This document shows positions 1-6,642 of a DNA stretch of 19,724 nucleotides, one piece after another; within the stretch, counting starts at the first letter, position 1; each line of letters starts with the position of its first letter. Source of the stretch: Palsa-1233 sp031367105 (GTDB taxonomy: Bacteria; Gemmatimonadota; Gemmatimonadetes; Gemmatimonadales; GWC2-71-9); assembly GCA_031367105.1 (NCBI GenBank), contig JANLPG010000069.1:1-19724 (forward strand), written 5' to 3'. Under the pieces are notes generated by a model. It did not search any database and was not told the DNA's origin. It saw only the letters and a program-made list of their open reading frames with translations. The position numbers and the translations under genes are program-made.

Positions 1-712
1 CCGAGTCAGGCGCTTCGGTCACGTGCGCGGCGAGCACCTGCTGCGGCGTGCTGCCGGTGAATGGCGGCCGCCCGCTGAGCATTTCATACGCCATCACGCC
101 GACAGAGTAGATGTCGGAGCGATGATCGACGTGCGGGTCGGCGGCGGCCTGCTCCGGCGACATATACGTCGGCGTGCCGATGGCCACGCCGAGCGTGGTG
201 ACGGTATTGCGGCCAGTCGCCTCGCTGATCGCCTTGGCCACGCCAAAGTCGGTGACCAGCGCGTGACGCCCCGAAAGCATCACGTTGTCGGGCTTGATGT
301 CGCGATGGACCACGCCGTGCGCGTGCGCTTCGACCAGGGCGTCGACCACTTCCGTCACCAGCCGTACCGCTTCGTGCACCGGCAGTTCCCCCTCGCGGGC
401 GAGCCGTTCGCGGAGCGATTGTCCCTTGATGTACGGCATCACGAAGTAGAGAAAGCCGTCGGCCTCTCCGGAATCGAGAAGCGGCAGGATGTGCGGATGC
501 TGCAGCTGGGCGGCGATCTTGACCTCGCGCAGAAACCGTCCCGCCCCCAGGGACGCGGAGAGATCTTCGCGCAGTACCTTGATCGCCACCTCGCGCTCGT
601 GCTTCAGGTCTTGTGCCAGATACACCGTCGCCATGCCACCCTGACCGAGCTCGCGCTCGAGGCGGTATCGGTCGGCCAAGGCGGAGGTGAGGCGCTCGAG
701 GGCGGCGGTCAC
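1..712 (-). CDS. Ser/Thr protein kinase (PknB-like), C-terminus off window
   Basis: Partial Hanks-type kinase, 237 codons visible, reading leftwards off the edge. The Gly-rich loop is at residues 23-30 (GQGGMATV), the ATP-binding Lys is K45 (VAIK), the catalytic loop HRDIKPDN has D138, the DFG motif has D155, and a GTPTYMSPEQ activation segment follows. All key residues are present, so the visible domain should be an active kinase phosphorylating protein Ser/Thr. The start is taken as GTG at 712 because it forms a GTGA overlap with the stop of the upstream kinase (709-711) and has AGAAGG six bases upstream; the kinase fold begins about 17 residues in, as in its neighbour. The two kinases are therefore probably translationally coupled. 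What follows the kinase domain (TM helix, TPR or TolB-like region) lies outside the window; a sensor half like that of the neighbour is only an expectation. Confidence 0.93.
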   Translation of the reverse strand, partial: MTAALERLTSALADRYRLERELGQGGMATVYLAQDLKHEREVAIKVLREDLSASLGAGRFLREVKIAAQLQHPHILPLLDSGEADGFLYFVMPYIKGQSLRERLAREGELPVHEAVRLVTEVVDALVEAHAHGVVHRDIKPDNVMLSGRHALVTDFGVAKAISEATGRNTVTTLGVAIGTPTYMSPEQAAADPHVDHRSDIYSVGVMAYEMLSGRPPFTGSTPQQVLAAHVTEAPDS

Positions 713-2958
713 GTACGACCTTCTGCGGACGCGAACGCTTCGGTCAACCGAATCGCCGTCGTCGCGATCGCCTCGAAGCGCGGCGTGCCGCGTAACGGCT
801 CGAGGAACGGGCAGTGGTACGCGATGAACTTGCCGGGATGGAAGCCGGTGCTCACCGCCTCCTCGAGCAGTTCGAAGGCTCGCTCGGTGTCGCCGGCCAT
901 CGCATACGACTCGGCGAGATGGAACTTGTGATGCGCATCGAGTCCGGCGGCACCGCCGAGGGCGACGCGGGCAGCGTCCTGATGGCCTTGCATCGCGTGC
1001 ACCAGTGCAACCAGTTGACTGGTATAGGGCATATCAGGCGCCTGCTCCAGCAGGAGCTGCGCATCCCGCGACGCACCGGCCACGTCGCCAGTGAGAGCCC
1101 GGGCGTATCCCAGCGTCCAGCGAATGATCACGCTGCCGGGATCCATCTCCATCGCATGCACCAGCTTCGGCAGCCCGTTCGCCGCCGCATTGATCCACCA
1201 GGGCATCAGCCCCGACAGCAGCCAGGCGAGCGGCGAGAGCGGATCGGATTCCATCAGTTTCGCGGCGGTGCGCGCTCCCGCATCGGTGGCACCCACGGCG
1301 ACGTAGCAGATGCCGAGGTAGAACTGCGCGTCGGCGTCGTTCGGCTCGAGTTCGAGCGCGGCGAGCAGGTGCCGCACGCCCTCGACCATCTGACCACGCT
1401 CGTAGTTGACGAAGCCCAGCAGCGCGTGGCCATAGGGTGCATCCGGGGCGGTCTGGAGCAGCTCGTTCGCGACCGCGGCCGCCGCATCGAGACCGCTGCG
1501 ATCGGGTGCCAGTCCGGCGCGCACCAGCGACACCTTCCCCCACGCCAGCAGCGCCTGCAGCGGGGGGGTCGCTCCCTCGATCTCCATCGCGCGCCGCACC
1601 AGCGCCTCGCCGTGCTCGATCGCGGCGGCACCGTAGCGGCGCATTTCCTGGCGCGCCTGCAGGTACAACTCGAAGGCACGCACGTTCTCGATGGAGCGAT
1701 GCGCGAGCCGGCGGTCCTCGTCGGATGTCAGGGTGATGCCGAGGGCGGCGACAATCTCACGCGAGACTCGCTCCTGCAGTTCGAACACATCATCGAGGGT
1801 GCCAGCATACTTCTCGCCCCAGAGCTGCGAGTCGGTGGTAGCGTCGATCAACTGTGCCGTAATGCGGAGCGAGTGTCCGGCCTTCCGCACGCTGCCTTCG
1901 AGTACGTAGCGCACGCCGAGCTCACGGCCGATGGTGCGGACATCCTTGGAGGTGCCCTTGAGCAGCATCGCGGATGTGCGTGAGATCACCTGGAGTGACT
2001 TGATGGCGGCCAGGTCGCTGATGATCTCTTCGGTGAGTCCGTCACTGAAATATTCGTTGTCGGGGTCGGGGCTCTGGTTGGCGAACGGGAGCACCACGAT
2101 GGCGCGCCGATCGCGCAAAGCCCCAGCGGTCGCCGGTGAGGCCAGTGCCTCCGCAAGTTCGCGGCAAGTACGGAAGCGGTCGGAGGACTTCGTCGCCATC
2201 GTCTTCAGCAAGATCTGGTCGAGCTGCGCCGTCACCTCTGGCCGCTTGCCACGGGCGGATGGCGGTGCGGAGGTCATCCGCTGCGCCAGCATCGCCATCA
2301 TCGACCCGTTGAAGGGGAGCTCGCCAGTGAGGCACTCGTAGACGACACAGCCGAGCGAGTAGAGATCGCTGCGTCCGTCGAGCGCGTCGCCGGAGACCTG
2401 CTCGGGAGAGAGATAGGCGGGGGTACCGACCATCTCCCCGGTCTGCGTCAGTCGCGACGCATCGGGCTGGGCGACCGCGCGGGCGATTCCGAAGTCTGCC
2501 ACGACGGCGTGTCCTTCGCTGATGAGGATGTTCTCCGGCTTGATGTCGCGGTGCACGATCCCGGCGCGGTGCGCGTAGTCGAGTGCGCCGGCGACCTCAC
2601 CCATCAGGCGGAGGGCATCGACGAGTGGCAGCCGCTGCTCGCGATTCAGGCGAGTGCGCAGCGTTTCCCCATCGACATACGGCATCACATAGTAGAGAAA
2701 TCCTCCGGCGGTACCGGAGTCGTGCAGCGGCAGAATATGCGGATGCTGCAGATTCGCCGTCGTCTTGATTTCGGCGAGGAAGCGTTCCGCGCCGACGGCG
2801 GCGGCAAGATCGGGGTGGAGCACCTTGATGGCGACATCGCGATCGTGCTTGCTGTCGTGGGCGAGATACACGGTCGCCATCCCACCGACCCCCAGTTCGC
2901 GCTCGATCGCATAGCCGCGACCGAGCGCCGCCTGGAGTTGTTCGCGACGGTCGGTCAC
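709..2958 (-). CDS. Ser/Thr protein kinase with TolB-like and TPR sensor region
   Basis: 749 residues from GTG 2958. The kinase domain has G-loop GVGGMATV (23-30), Lys45, HRDIKPEN (D138), DFG (155-157) and SPE (184-186). After about residue 280 comes a TolB-like (FlgO/COG5616-type) domain beginning IVVLPFANQSPDPDNEYFSDG and ending near residue 420, then a helical TPR-rich region with LALELEPNDADAQFYLG and LEEAVSTGFHPGKF units. No transmembrane helix is visible, so the protein is probably cytoplasmic, with the TPR part recruiting partners. The frame is open to GTG 3168 (819 aa), but the extra 70 residues are Pro-rich, use many A/T third positions unlike the rest, and overlie a perfect GC-rich inverted repeat. 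I prefer 2958, which puts the G-loop at the same distance from the start as in the downstream kinase. No Shine-Dalgarno is clear at 3168, 2973 (ATG) or 2958. Stop overlaps the next kinase gene. Confidence 0.92.
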   Translation of the reverse strand: MTDRREQLQAALGRGYAIERELGVGGMATVYLAHDSKHDRDVAIKVLHPDLAAAVGAERFLAEIKTTANLQHPHILPLHDSGTAGGFLYYVMPYVDGETLRTRLNREQRLPLVDALRLMGEVAGALDYAHRAGIVHRDIKPENILISEGHAVVADFGIARAVAQPDASRLTQTGEMVGTPAYLSPEQVSGDALDGRSDLYSLGCVVYECLTGELPFNGSMMAMLAQRMTSAPPSARGKRPEVTAQLDQILLKTMATKSSDRFRTCRELAEALASPATAGALRDRRAIVVLPFANQSPDPDNEYFSDGLTEEIISDLAAIKSLQVISRTSAMLLKGTSKDVRTIGRELGVRYVLEGSVRKAGHSLRITAQLIDATTDSQLWGEKYAGTLDDVFELQERVSREIVAALGITLTSDEDRRLAHRSIENVRAFELYLQARQEMRRYGAAAIEHGEALVRRAMEIEGATPPLQALLAWGKVSLVRAGLAPDRSGLDAAAAVANELLQTAPDAPYGHALLGFVNYERGQMVEGVRHLLAALELEPNDADAQFYLGICYVAVGATDAGARTAAKLMESDPLSPLAWLLSGLMPWWINAAANGLPKLVHAMEMDPGSVIIRWTLGYARALTGDVAGASRDAQLLLEQAPDMPYTSQLVALVHAMQGHQDAARVALGGAAGLDAHHKFHLAESYAMAGDTERAFELLEEAVSTGFHPGKFIAYHCPFLEPLRGTPRFEAIATTAIRLTEAFASAEGRT

Positions 2959-3336
2959 GCGGAGGCAGCCCATTCGGGGTCGGGGCGGACCTGCAGTCGC
3001 AGGAGGGGGAATGTGTCCATCGGGTCGGGCGGCCTGCGCCAGCAAGGGAGCAAGTTGTGCGTCCGGGTCGGGAGGGACGATTGCGAACTGAACAGGCTGA
3101 GTTGGATCGGGAGGCAACAGGTAAGATGGGCCCGAATTTCGGGCCACGCTACTCGCCAGCCCGGCCACCGTGGGGAATCAAAATGGGGACTCTTTTGGTC
3201 GGATATGGCTTGCCCGGGTGAAAACCACTCCGGGCCTAGACCCGAATTGATGCTTTCGATGGATGTGGCGGCCCGGGGTAGACTCCTAGCTTTCCGTGGT
3301 TGCAATCGATCACGGTCGTCACTACGGGAGCACCGA
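2959..3336. other. Divergent intergenic region between kinase and secreted-protein genes
   Basis: About 378 bases with no convincing gene if the kinase starts at 2958. The region holds a perfect 17-bp inverted repeat (3129-3145), a smaller CCTGC/GCAGG dyad (2990-3003), a direct repeat of CCCGAATT at 3131 and 3241, and the ribosome binding site of the rightward gene. Promoters for both directions should lie here. I found no convincing sigma70 box pair: TAGACT at 3279-3284 is a possible rightward -10 without a good -35. Confidence 0.55.
3129..3145. repeat. Perfect inverted repeat GGCCCGAA-t-TTCGGGCC
   Basis: Two 8-base arms flank one central T, seen directly. As RNA it would fold as a GGCCCG/CGGGCC stem with a 5-base loop. 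It lies upstream of the preferred kinase start, so it could be an operator or a leader hairpin. It is also one argument against the longer kinase start, because such symmetry is more typical of regulatory DNA than of coding sequence. Confidence 0.55.
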
Positions 3337-3729
3337 ATGCGCCTCGCAACATTGTTGGCCCTGCCGCTACTGGGGGGCCTGATCGGAGTGCCGACGCGCG
3401 CGCCGGCGCAAGTAAACGTCACCATTGGCGCCAAACTTGGCCCCGAAATCGGCGTCTTCGCCTATACCCCGGAACGGCTCGGCGATTGGCGTGGCAACTA
3501 CCAGAAGTGGACGCCGGTCACCCTGTACGACATCAACGGCCACTACTACCGAACACAAGCCAGCGGAGCCCGTCCGGTCTGGCTGTACCGGTACGGCGAT
3601 CAATATTTCCTCCCGCCGCGGGATCAGGGATGGCGCGGCTTCGACAAGCGCTTCGATCACGAGCAGAAGTACAACGGGAACGGCCAGCAGAAGGGGAAAT
3701 GGAAGGGGAAAGGGAAGGGAAAGCCCTGA
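3337..3729 (+). CDS. Small secreted protein with Lys/Gly-rich tail, function unknown
   Basis: 130 residues. It starts at ATG 3337 with GGAG nine bases upstream; the frame is open much further left, but that part is antisense to the kinase. Residues 1-24 form a signal peptide (MRLATLLALPLLGGLIG core, likely cleavage after APA before QVNV), so export through Sec is expected. The mature part is rich in aromatic residues (YYRT, WLYRYGDQYFLPP, GWRGFDKRFDHEQKY) and ends in a strongly basic low-complexity tail, KGKWKGKGKGKP, encoded by a polypurine run (about 3688-3723). I do not recognise a domain. The basic tail could bind nucleic acid, phospholipid headgroups or polyanionic surface polymer, which is a guess. 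Only 7 bases separate its stop from the convergent GH13 gene. Confidence 0.8.
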   Translation: MRLATLLALPLLGGLIGVPTRAPAQVNVTIGAKLGPEIGVFAYTPERLGDWRGNYQKWTPVTLYDINGHYYRTQASGARPVWLYRYGDQYFLPPRDQGWRGFDKRFDHEQKYNGNGQQKGKWKGKGKGKP

Positions 3730-3736
3730 CTGGCGC

Positions 3737-5638
3737 TCAGGCGGCGAGCACGAGCACCGACCAGCGGGGAAGGGTCAGTTGCACGACACCGTCGCTGACG
3801 GGAAGATCCGGCTGCTGCTCGAGGCCGTCGCCGCCGTAGCGCTCCGCCTGGGAATCGAGGATCACGCGCCAACTCCCTGGCCCCTCGGTCATCGGGAGGA
3901 GGTAGCCATTGTTCGGCCACGCTGACTCACTCAGGTTGATGACCGTCAGGATCGGGTGACCCTCGGGATCGGGCCGGAGGAAGGCGACCACACCATTCTC
4001 CCGGTCGATGTGGACGAGATCGAGGGCGCCCCGTCGCAGGGTTCGAGTCTCCCACCAGAGCTGGTTGGCATCGGTCACCAAAGTGTGCATCTGGGTGCCA
4101 ACCTGGTCATCGCAGAGGGCCCAGTCGAAGCGATGATCATCGCCAAATGCATTGGCGTCGATCCGCGGATGCCAGTAACCGGGCTGATGGCATTCGGCAC
4201 CCATAAAGCACATCGGCGTCCCGGGAAGTGTCACGCAGAGGGCCCAGCCGATGCGTGCCTTGGCGCGGGCGTGCCAGTTGTCTCGACCGCCGGCAAGCTC
4301 CACGAAATGGCGGTACCCGCTCCGGGCACCCCCTTCGTTGTCGTGCGCGTTGTCGTGGGAGCCGAGGAGATAGCGGATCCGGAGCGCGGCATCGGGGAGG
4401 TGGAGCAGCTCGAGCAGGCGGTCGACGCGTTGCGCCGGGTCGGTTTCGCGCACGGTGTCGACCGCGGCGGCGAAGAGCGGGGGATCGCCCAACGCCCAGA
4501 CGCGGTCGAAGTGCAGTGCCTCGGTCAGTTCGGGCCAGATCCCGGCCTCGTGGCCGCTCCACTCGACAATCAGCAGCTTCTCCTGCCAGAGCGGCTCCGC
4601 TCGCACCCGGGTGACGACCTCGACCAGGACATCGCGGGAGATCTCGTCGGCGGCGTCGATCCGCAGACCGTCGACGTGGTACTCCTCGAAGCACATCCGG
4701 GCGTGCGCCACGATGAATTCCTTGACTTCGCGCTTCCAGAAGGCGGGCCGCGGTCCCCAGGGGGAGCGCTCGCCGCCCTCGAAAAAAATGCCGCCATCGC
4801 TCGTCATCCCGTCGAATTCCCAGAGCCGGTTATCGACGTCGGCCATATGGTTCCAGACGACGTCGAAGAGGACTGCAAGGCCGATGTCGTGTGCGGCGCG
4901 GACGAGGTGTCGCAATGCCAGCGGTGAGCCGTAGGATGAGTCGGGCGAGAAGAGGTGCGCCGGCGCATAGCCCTCGTTTCCGTCGCCGGGATTCTCGTGA
5001 ATCGGGAGCAGGGCGATGGCGTTGAACCCCATCGCGCGGATATAATCGAGCTTCCGCTCGAACTGCTCAAATGTTCCGGTACCGGTCGGACCGGTGTCGA
5101 TGCCGTCGCCTTTCCCGGTGAAGGAGCCGACGTGGGCCTGATAGATCAGCCAGTCGGCGCCCTTGGGTGTGCTGAATGCATCGTCCTGCAAACCACTCGC
5201 CTGCAGTTCCGCCGCGACATCCACGATTACGGCGTTGCCGCTGGCGTGCCGGGTGGCACGGGCCCACGGGTCGATCCGCCGCAACCCCAGCTGACCGGGA
5301 TTGTGCGCATCGCCGCCACGATTGTCGATGACGTAGAGATACTCGTCACCCGCCTGCACGCCCTCGATGCTCGTGTGCCAGCTGTCGTCGTCGCCACGCT
5401 GCAGGAAATGCTCGGCGTCGCGCCAGTCATTGAATGTGCCCATCACCGCAACTCGCGAGGCGTGCGGTGCCCAGACGCGGAAGCTGCATCGCGCTCCGGT
5501 CAGTCGTGCTCCCATCGGGAGCGACTGGGGCAACGGCGCGTCGGTGGTCAGCGGGTTCTCCAGTGTCGTGGGCCGCCCCGAAGGATCCGGGAAACGGGCA
5601 CCGAGGGAAAGACGACGCCGGGGCAGGGCGGGACACAT
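3737..5638 (-). CDS. GH13 alpha-amylase family protein, 1,4-alpha-glucan branching enzyme-like
   Basis: 633 residues from ATG 5638. An N-terminal CBM48-type beta domain (about 45-140, CSFRVWAPHASRVAVMGTFNDW) precedes a GH13 TIM barrel. The four GH13 regions are visible: region I DVVWNH (D259, H264), region II GLRIDAA (nucleophile D328), region III LIVEW (acid/base E359) and region IV LLGSHDN (D429). A C-terminal beta domain ends in LPRWSVLVLAA. The enzyme should act on alpha-1,4-glucans such as glycogen; CBM48 plus barrel favours branching or debranching over plain amylolysis, but I cannot fix the subfamily. The start is uncertain: residues 1-41 look unlike the domain and M42 (5515) sits just before the CBM48 fold; neither site has a good Shine-Dalgarno. 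No other glycogen gene is in view. Confidence 0.88.
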   Translation of the reverse strand: MCPALPRRRLSLGARFPDPSGRPTTLENPLTTDAPLPQSLPMGARLTGARCSFRVWAPHASRVAVMGTFNDWRDAEHFLQRGDDDSWHTSIEGVQAGDEYLYVIDNRGGDAHNPGQLGLRRIDPWARATRHASGNAVIVDVAAELQASGLQDDAFSTPKGADWLIYQAHVGSFTGKGDGIDTGPTGTGTFEQFERKLDYIRAMGFNAIALLPIHENPGDGNEGYAPAHLFSPDSSYGSPLALRHLVRAAHDIGLAVLFDVVWNHMADVDNRLWEFDGMTSDGGIFFEGGERSPWGPRPAFWKREVKEFIVAHARMCFEEYHVDGLRIDAADEISRDVLVEVVTRVRAEPLWQEKLLIVEWSGHEAGIWPELTEALHFDRVWALGDPPLFAAAVDTVRETDPAQRVDRLLELLHLPDAALRIRYLLGSHDNAHDNEGGARSGYRHFVELAGGRDNWHARAKARIGWALCVTLPGTPMCFMGAECHQPGYWHPRIDANAFGDDHRFDWALCDDQVGTQMHTLVTDANQLWWETRTLRRGALDLVHIDRENGVVAFLRPDPEGHPILTVINLSESAWPNNGYLLPMTEGPGSWRVILDSQAERYGGDGLEQQPDLPVSDGVVQLTLPRWSVLVLAA

Positions 5639-5681
5639 TCGAGCGGCGGCGAGCGGGTGGGGTGTGCGGGGCGGGGTGACC

Positions 5682-5709
5682 GGCTACGTCCTCACAGGTG
5701 CCCGTAGCC
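5682..5709. repeat. Inverted repeat GGCTACG...CGTAGCC
   Basis: Seven-base perfect arms (5682-5688 and 5703-5709) separated by 14 bases that contain a further CCT/AGG pairing. It lies in the 108-bp gap between the divergent GH13 gene and the small membrane protein gene, 37 bases before the latter's start. It could be an operator or a leader hairpin; it lacks the T-run of a terminator. Confidence 0.4.
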
Positions 5710-5746
5710 TGATGGAACACCCCAAACACTTCGCCGAGGATACCGT

Positions 5747-5962
5747 ATGCGCCCAACTGCTATCGCCGGGATCGTGCTCATCGTGGTCAGTGCGTTCGTG
5801 CTGATTCGCGGCGGAGGATTCACCACCAAGCACGATGTGCTCAAGGTCGGCGACCTGAAGGTCACCACCAGCGAACAGCAGTCCGTCCCGCCGTGGGCGG
5901 CGGGGCTAGGCATCGCGGTGGGAGCAGGACTCCTGTTCTCCGGGGCACGTCGCACTCGTTGA
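5747..5962 (+). CDS. Small two-helix membrane protein, unknown function
   Basis: 71 residues, ATG preceded by GAGG with a 7-base gap. Helices lie at about 5-22 (AIAGIVLIVVSAFVLIRGG) and 49-66 (PWAAGLGIAVGAGLLFSG). They flank a polar stretch, FTTKHDVLKVGDLKVTTSEQQSV, that is probably extracytoplasmic or forms a short beta hairpin. It resembles a widespread class of uncharacterised small envelope proteins with the same helix-VGDLKV-helix layout; I recall no assigned function. It is followed after 33 bases by another tiny membrane protein gene with its own ribosome binding site, then a terminator, so the two probably form one short transcript. Confidence 0.82.
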   Translation: MRPTAIAGIVLIVVSAFVLIRGGGFTTKHDVLKVGDLKVTTSEQQSVPPWAAGLGIAVGAGLLFSGARRTR

Positions 5963-5995
5963 TTTTCAACCTTCCTTTACGAGAGGCAGATTCCA

Positions 5996-6145
5996 ATGCT
6001 CGAAACAATTGTCATCATTCTCCTGATTATGTGGGCGCTGGGTATGGTCGGTGGATATGCCTTCGGGGGGTTGCTCCACATCCTCCTCGTGATCGCCCTG
6101 ATTGTGGTGGTGATTCGCGTGATCCAGGGGCGGAAGCCGCTCTAA
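5996..6145 (+). CDS. lmo0937-family mini membrane protein (49 aa)
   Basis: 49 residues, MLETIVIILLIMWALGMVGG onward, ending RVIQGRKPL. Two short hydrophobic helices are separated by a GGYAFGGLLH turn. This pattern (ML..I..ILL.LW.LG..GGY..GG..H.LLVIA...LI..IQGR) matches the small lmo0937-type membrane proteins found across bacteria, which have no established biochemical role. AGAGG lies nine bases upstream of ATG 5996. The gene sits 33 bases after the preceding small membrane protein gene and ends 25 bases before the stem of a terminator, so it is the last gene of the transcript. Confidence 0.85.
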   Translation: MLETIVIILLIMWALGMVGGYAFGGLLHILLVIALIVVVIRVIQGRKPL

Positions 6146-6170
6146 CCCGAAGCGAGTGGCGCAAGGCGAG

Positions 6171-6200
6171 GGGAGGGCGGCTAGAAACGCTCTCCCTTTT
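6171..6200 (+). terminator. Rho-independent terminator
   Basis: Stem GGGAGGGCG (6171-6179) pairs with CGCTCTCCC (6188-6196) with one G-U pair. The loop is 8 bases and TTTT follows directly (6197-6200). It should end rightward transcription from the two small membrane protein genes. It overlaps the last codons and stop of the convergent leftward gene. There is no matching A-run on the other side, so it looks one-directional. Confidence 0.8.
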
Positions 6201-6636
6201 CCTCCCGCTGCTGGCTTCCGACCGCGCGAATGCGCGACCAGATCGTCCAGAAAAAGAGCAGCAGCCCGGCGACCTGCATCAGCCCGCTCGTCAACACGGC
6301 CCAGCGGAGCCAGCTCGCGTCGTTGCCTGAACGCAACAATTCTCCCGCGATGCGAGCCGCGGTGCCCACGGTCAATGCCCAGTACGCTGCCTCGATCCGT
6401 GCCGGGCGATACCGGATATCGTGTCGCTCCGGCCGGGGGAAGAGCCAGAGCGCCACGCCCAGGATCATCATCATCACGAAGCCCGCGAAGATCGCGTGCG
6501 TGTGGGCGCTCGTCTCGTAGGCGCTGGGGAGCGACTGCCCCAACTCGCGTCGGATGAGCATCCATCCACCGAGGCACAATCCCACGGCGAGGAAGGCAAT
6601 CGCGGTCTTGATATAGCGCCGGACGAGCGAGTGCAT
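6181..6636 (-). CDS. Four-helix membrane protein resembling a heme-copper subunit I fragment
   Basis: 151 residues with helices at about 11-28, 46-66, 84-101 and 110-134. Residues 43-68 (SAHTHAIFAGFVMMMILGVALWLFPR) carry an H45-x-H47 pair before a helix, like the low-spin heme His region of NorB/CcoN-type subunits. The protein is far too short to be a full subunit I (normally about 450 or more residues) and has no CuB site. It may be a b-heme carrier, an assembly factor or an NO/O2-responsive membrane protein; none of these is proven. It starts 6 bases after the stop of the nitronate monooxygenase-like gene with no clear Shine-Dalgarno, so it is probably translated by coupling as the last gene of the heme-copper operon. 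Confidence 0.78.
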   Translation of the reverse strand: MHSLVRRYIKTAIAFLAVGLCLGGWMLIRRELGQSLPSAYETSAHTHAIFAGFVMMMILGVALWLFPRPERHDIRYRPARIEAAYWALTVGTAARIAGELLRSGNDASWLRWAVLTSGLMQVAGLLLFFWTIWSRIRAVGSQQREEKGERF

Positions 6637-6642
6637 CGCGGG

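Noticed and set aside
814..1983. 389-aa plus-strand open frame
   Set aside because: Antisense to the TPR/TolB part of the kinase gene; no start context and Arg/His-rich composition.
2959..3168. 70-residue N-terminal extension of the TolB/TPR kinase
   Set aside because: Third-position A/T content is much higher than in the gene body, the residues are Pro-rich, a palindrome lies inside, and the sister kinase starts at the equivalent shorter point.
3725..3741. Small dyad CCTGA/TCAGG between convergent stops as a terminator
   Set aside because: Only a 5-bp stem with no T-run on either strand; it arises largely from the two stop codons facing each other.
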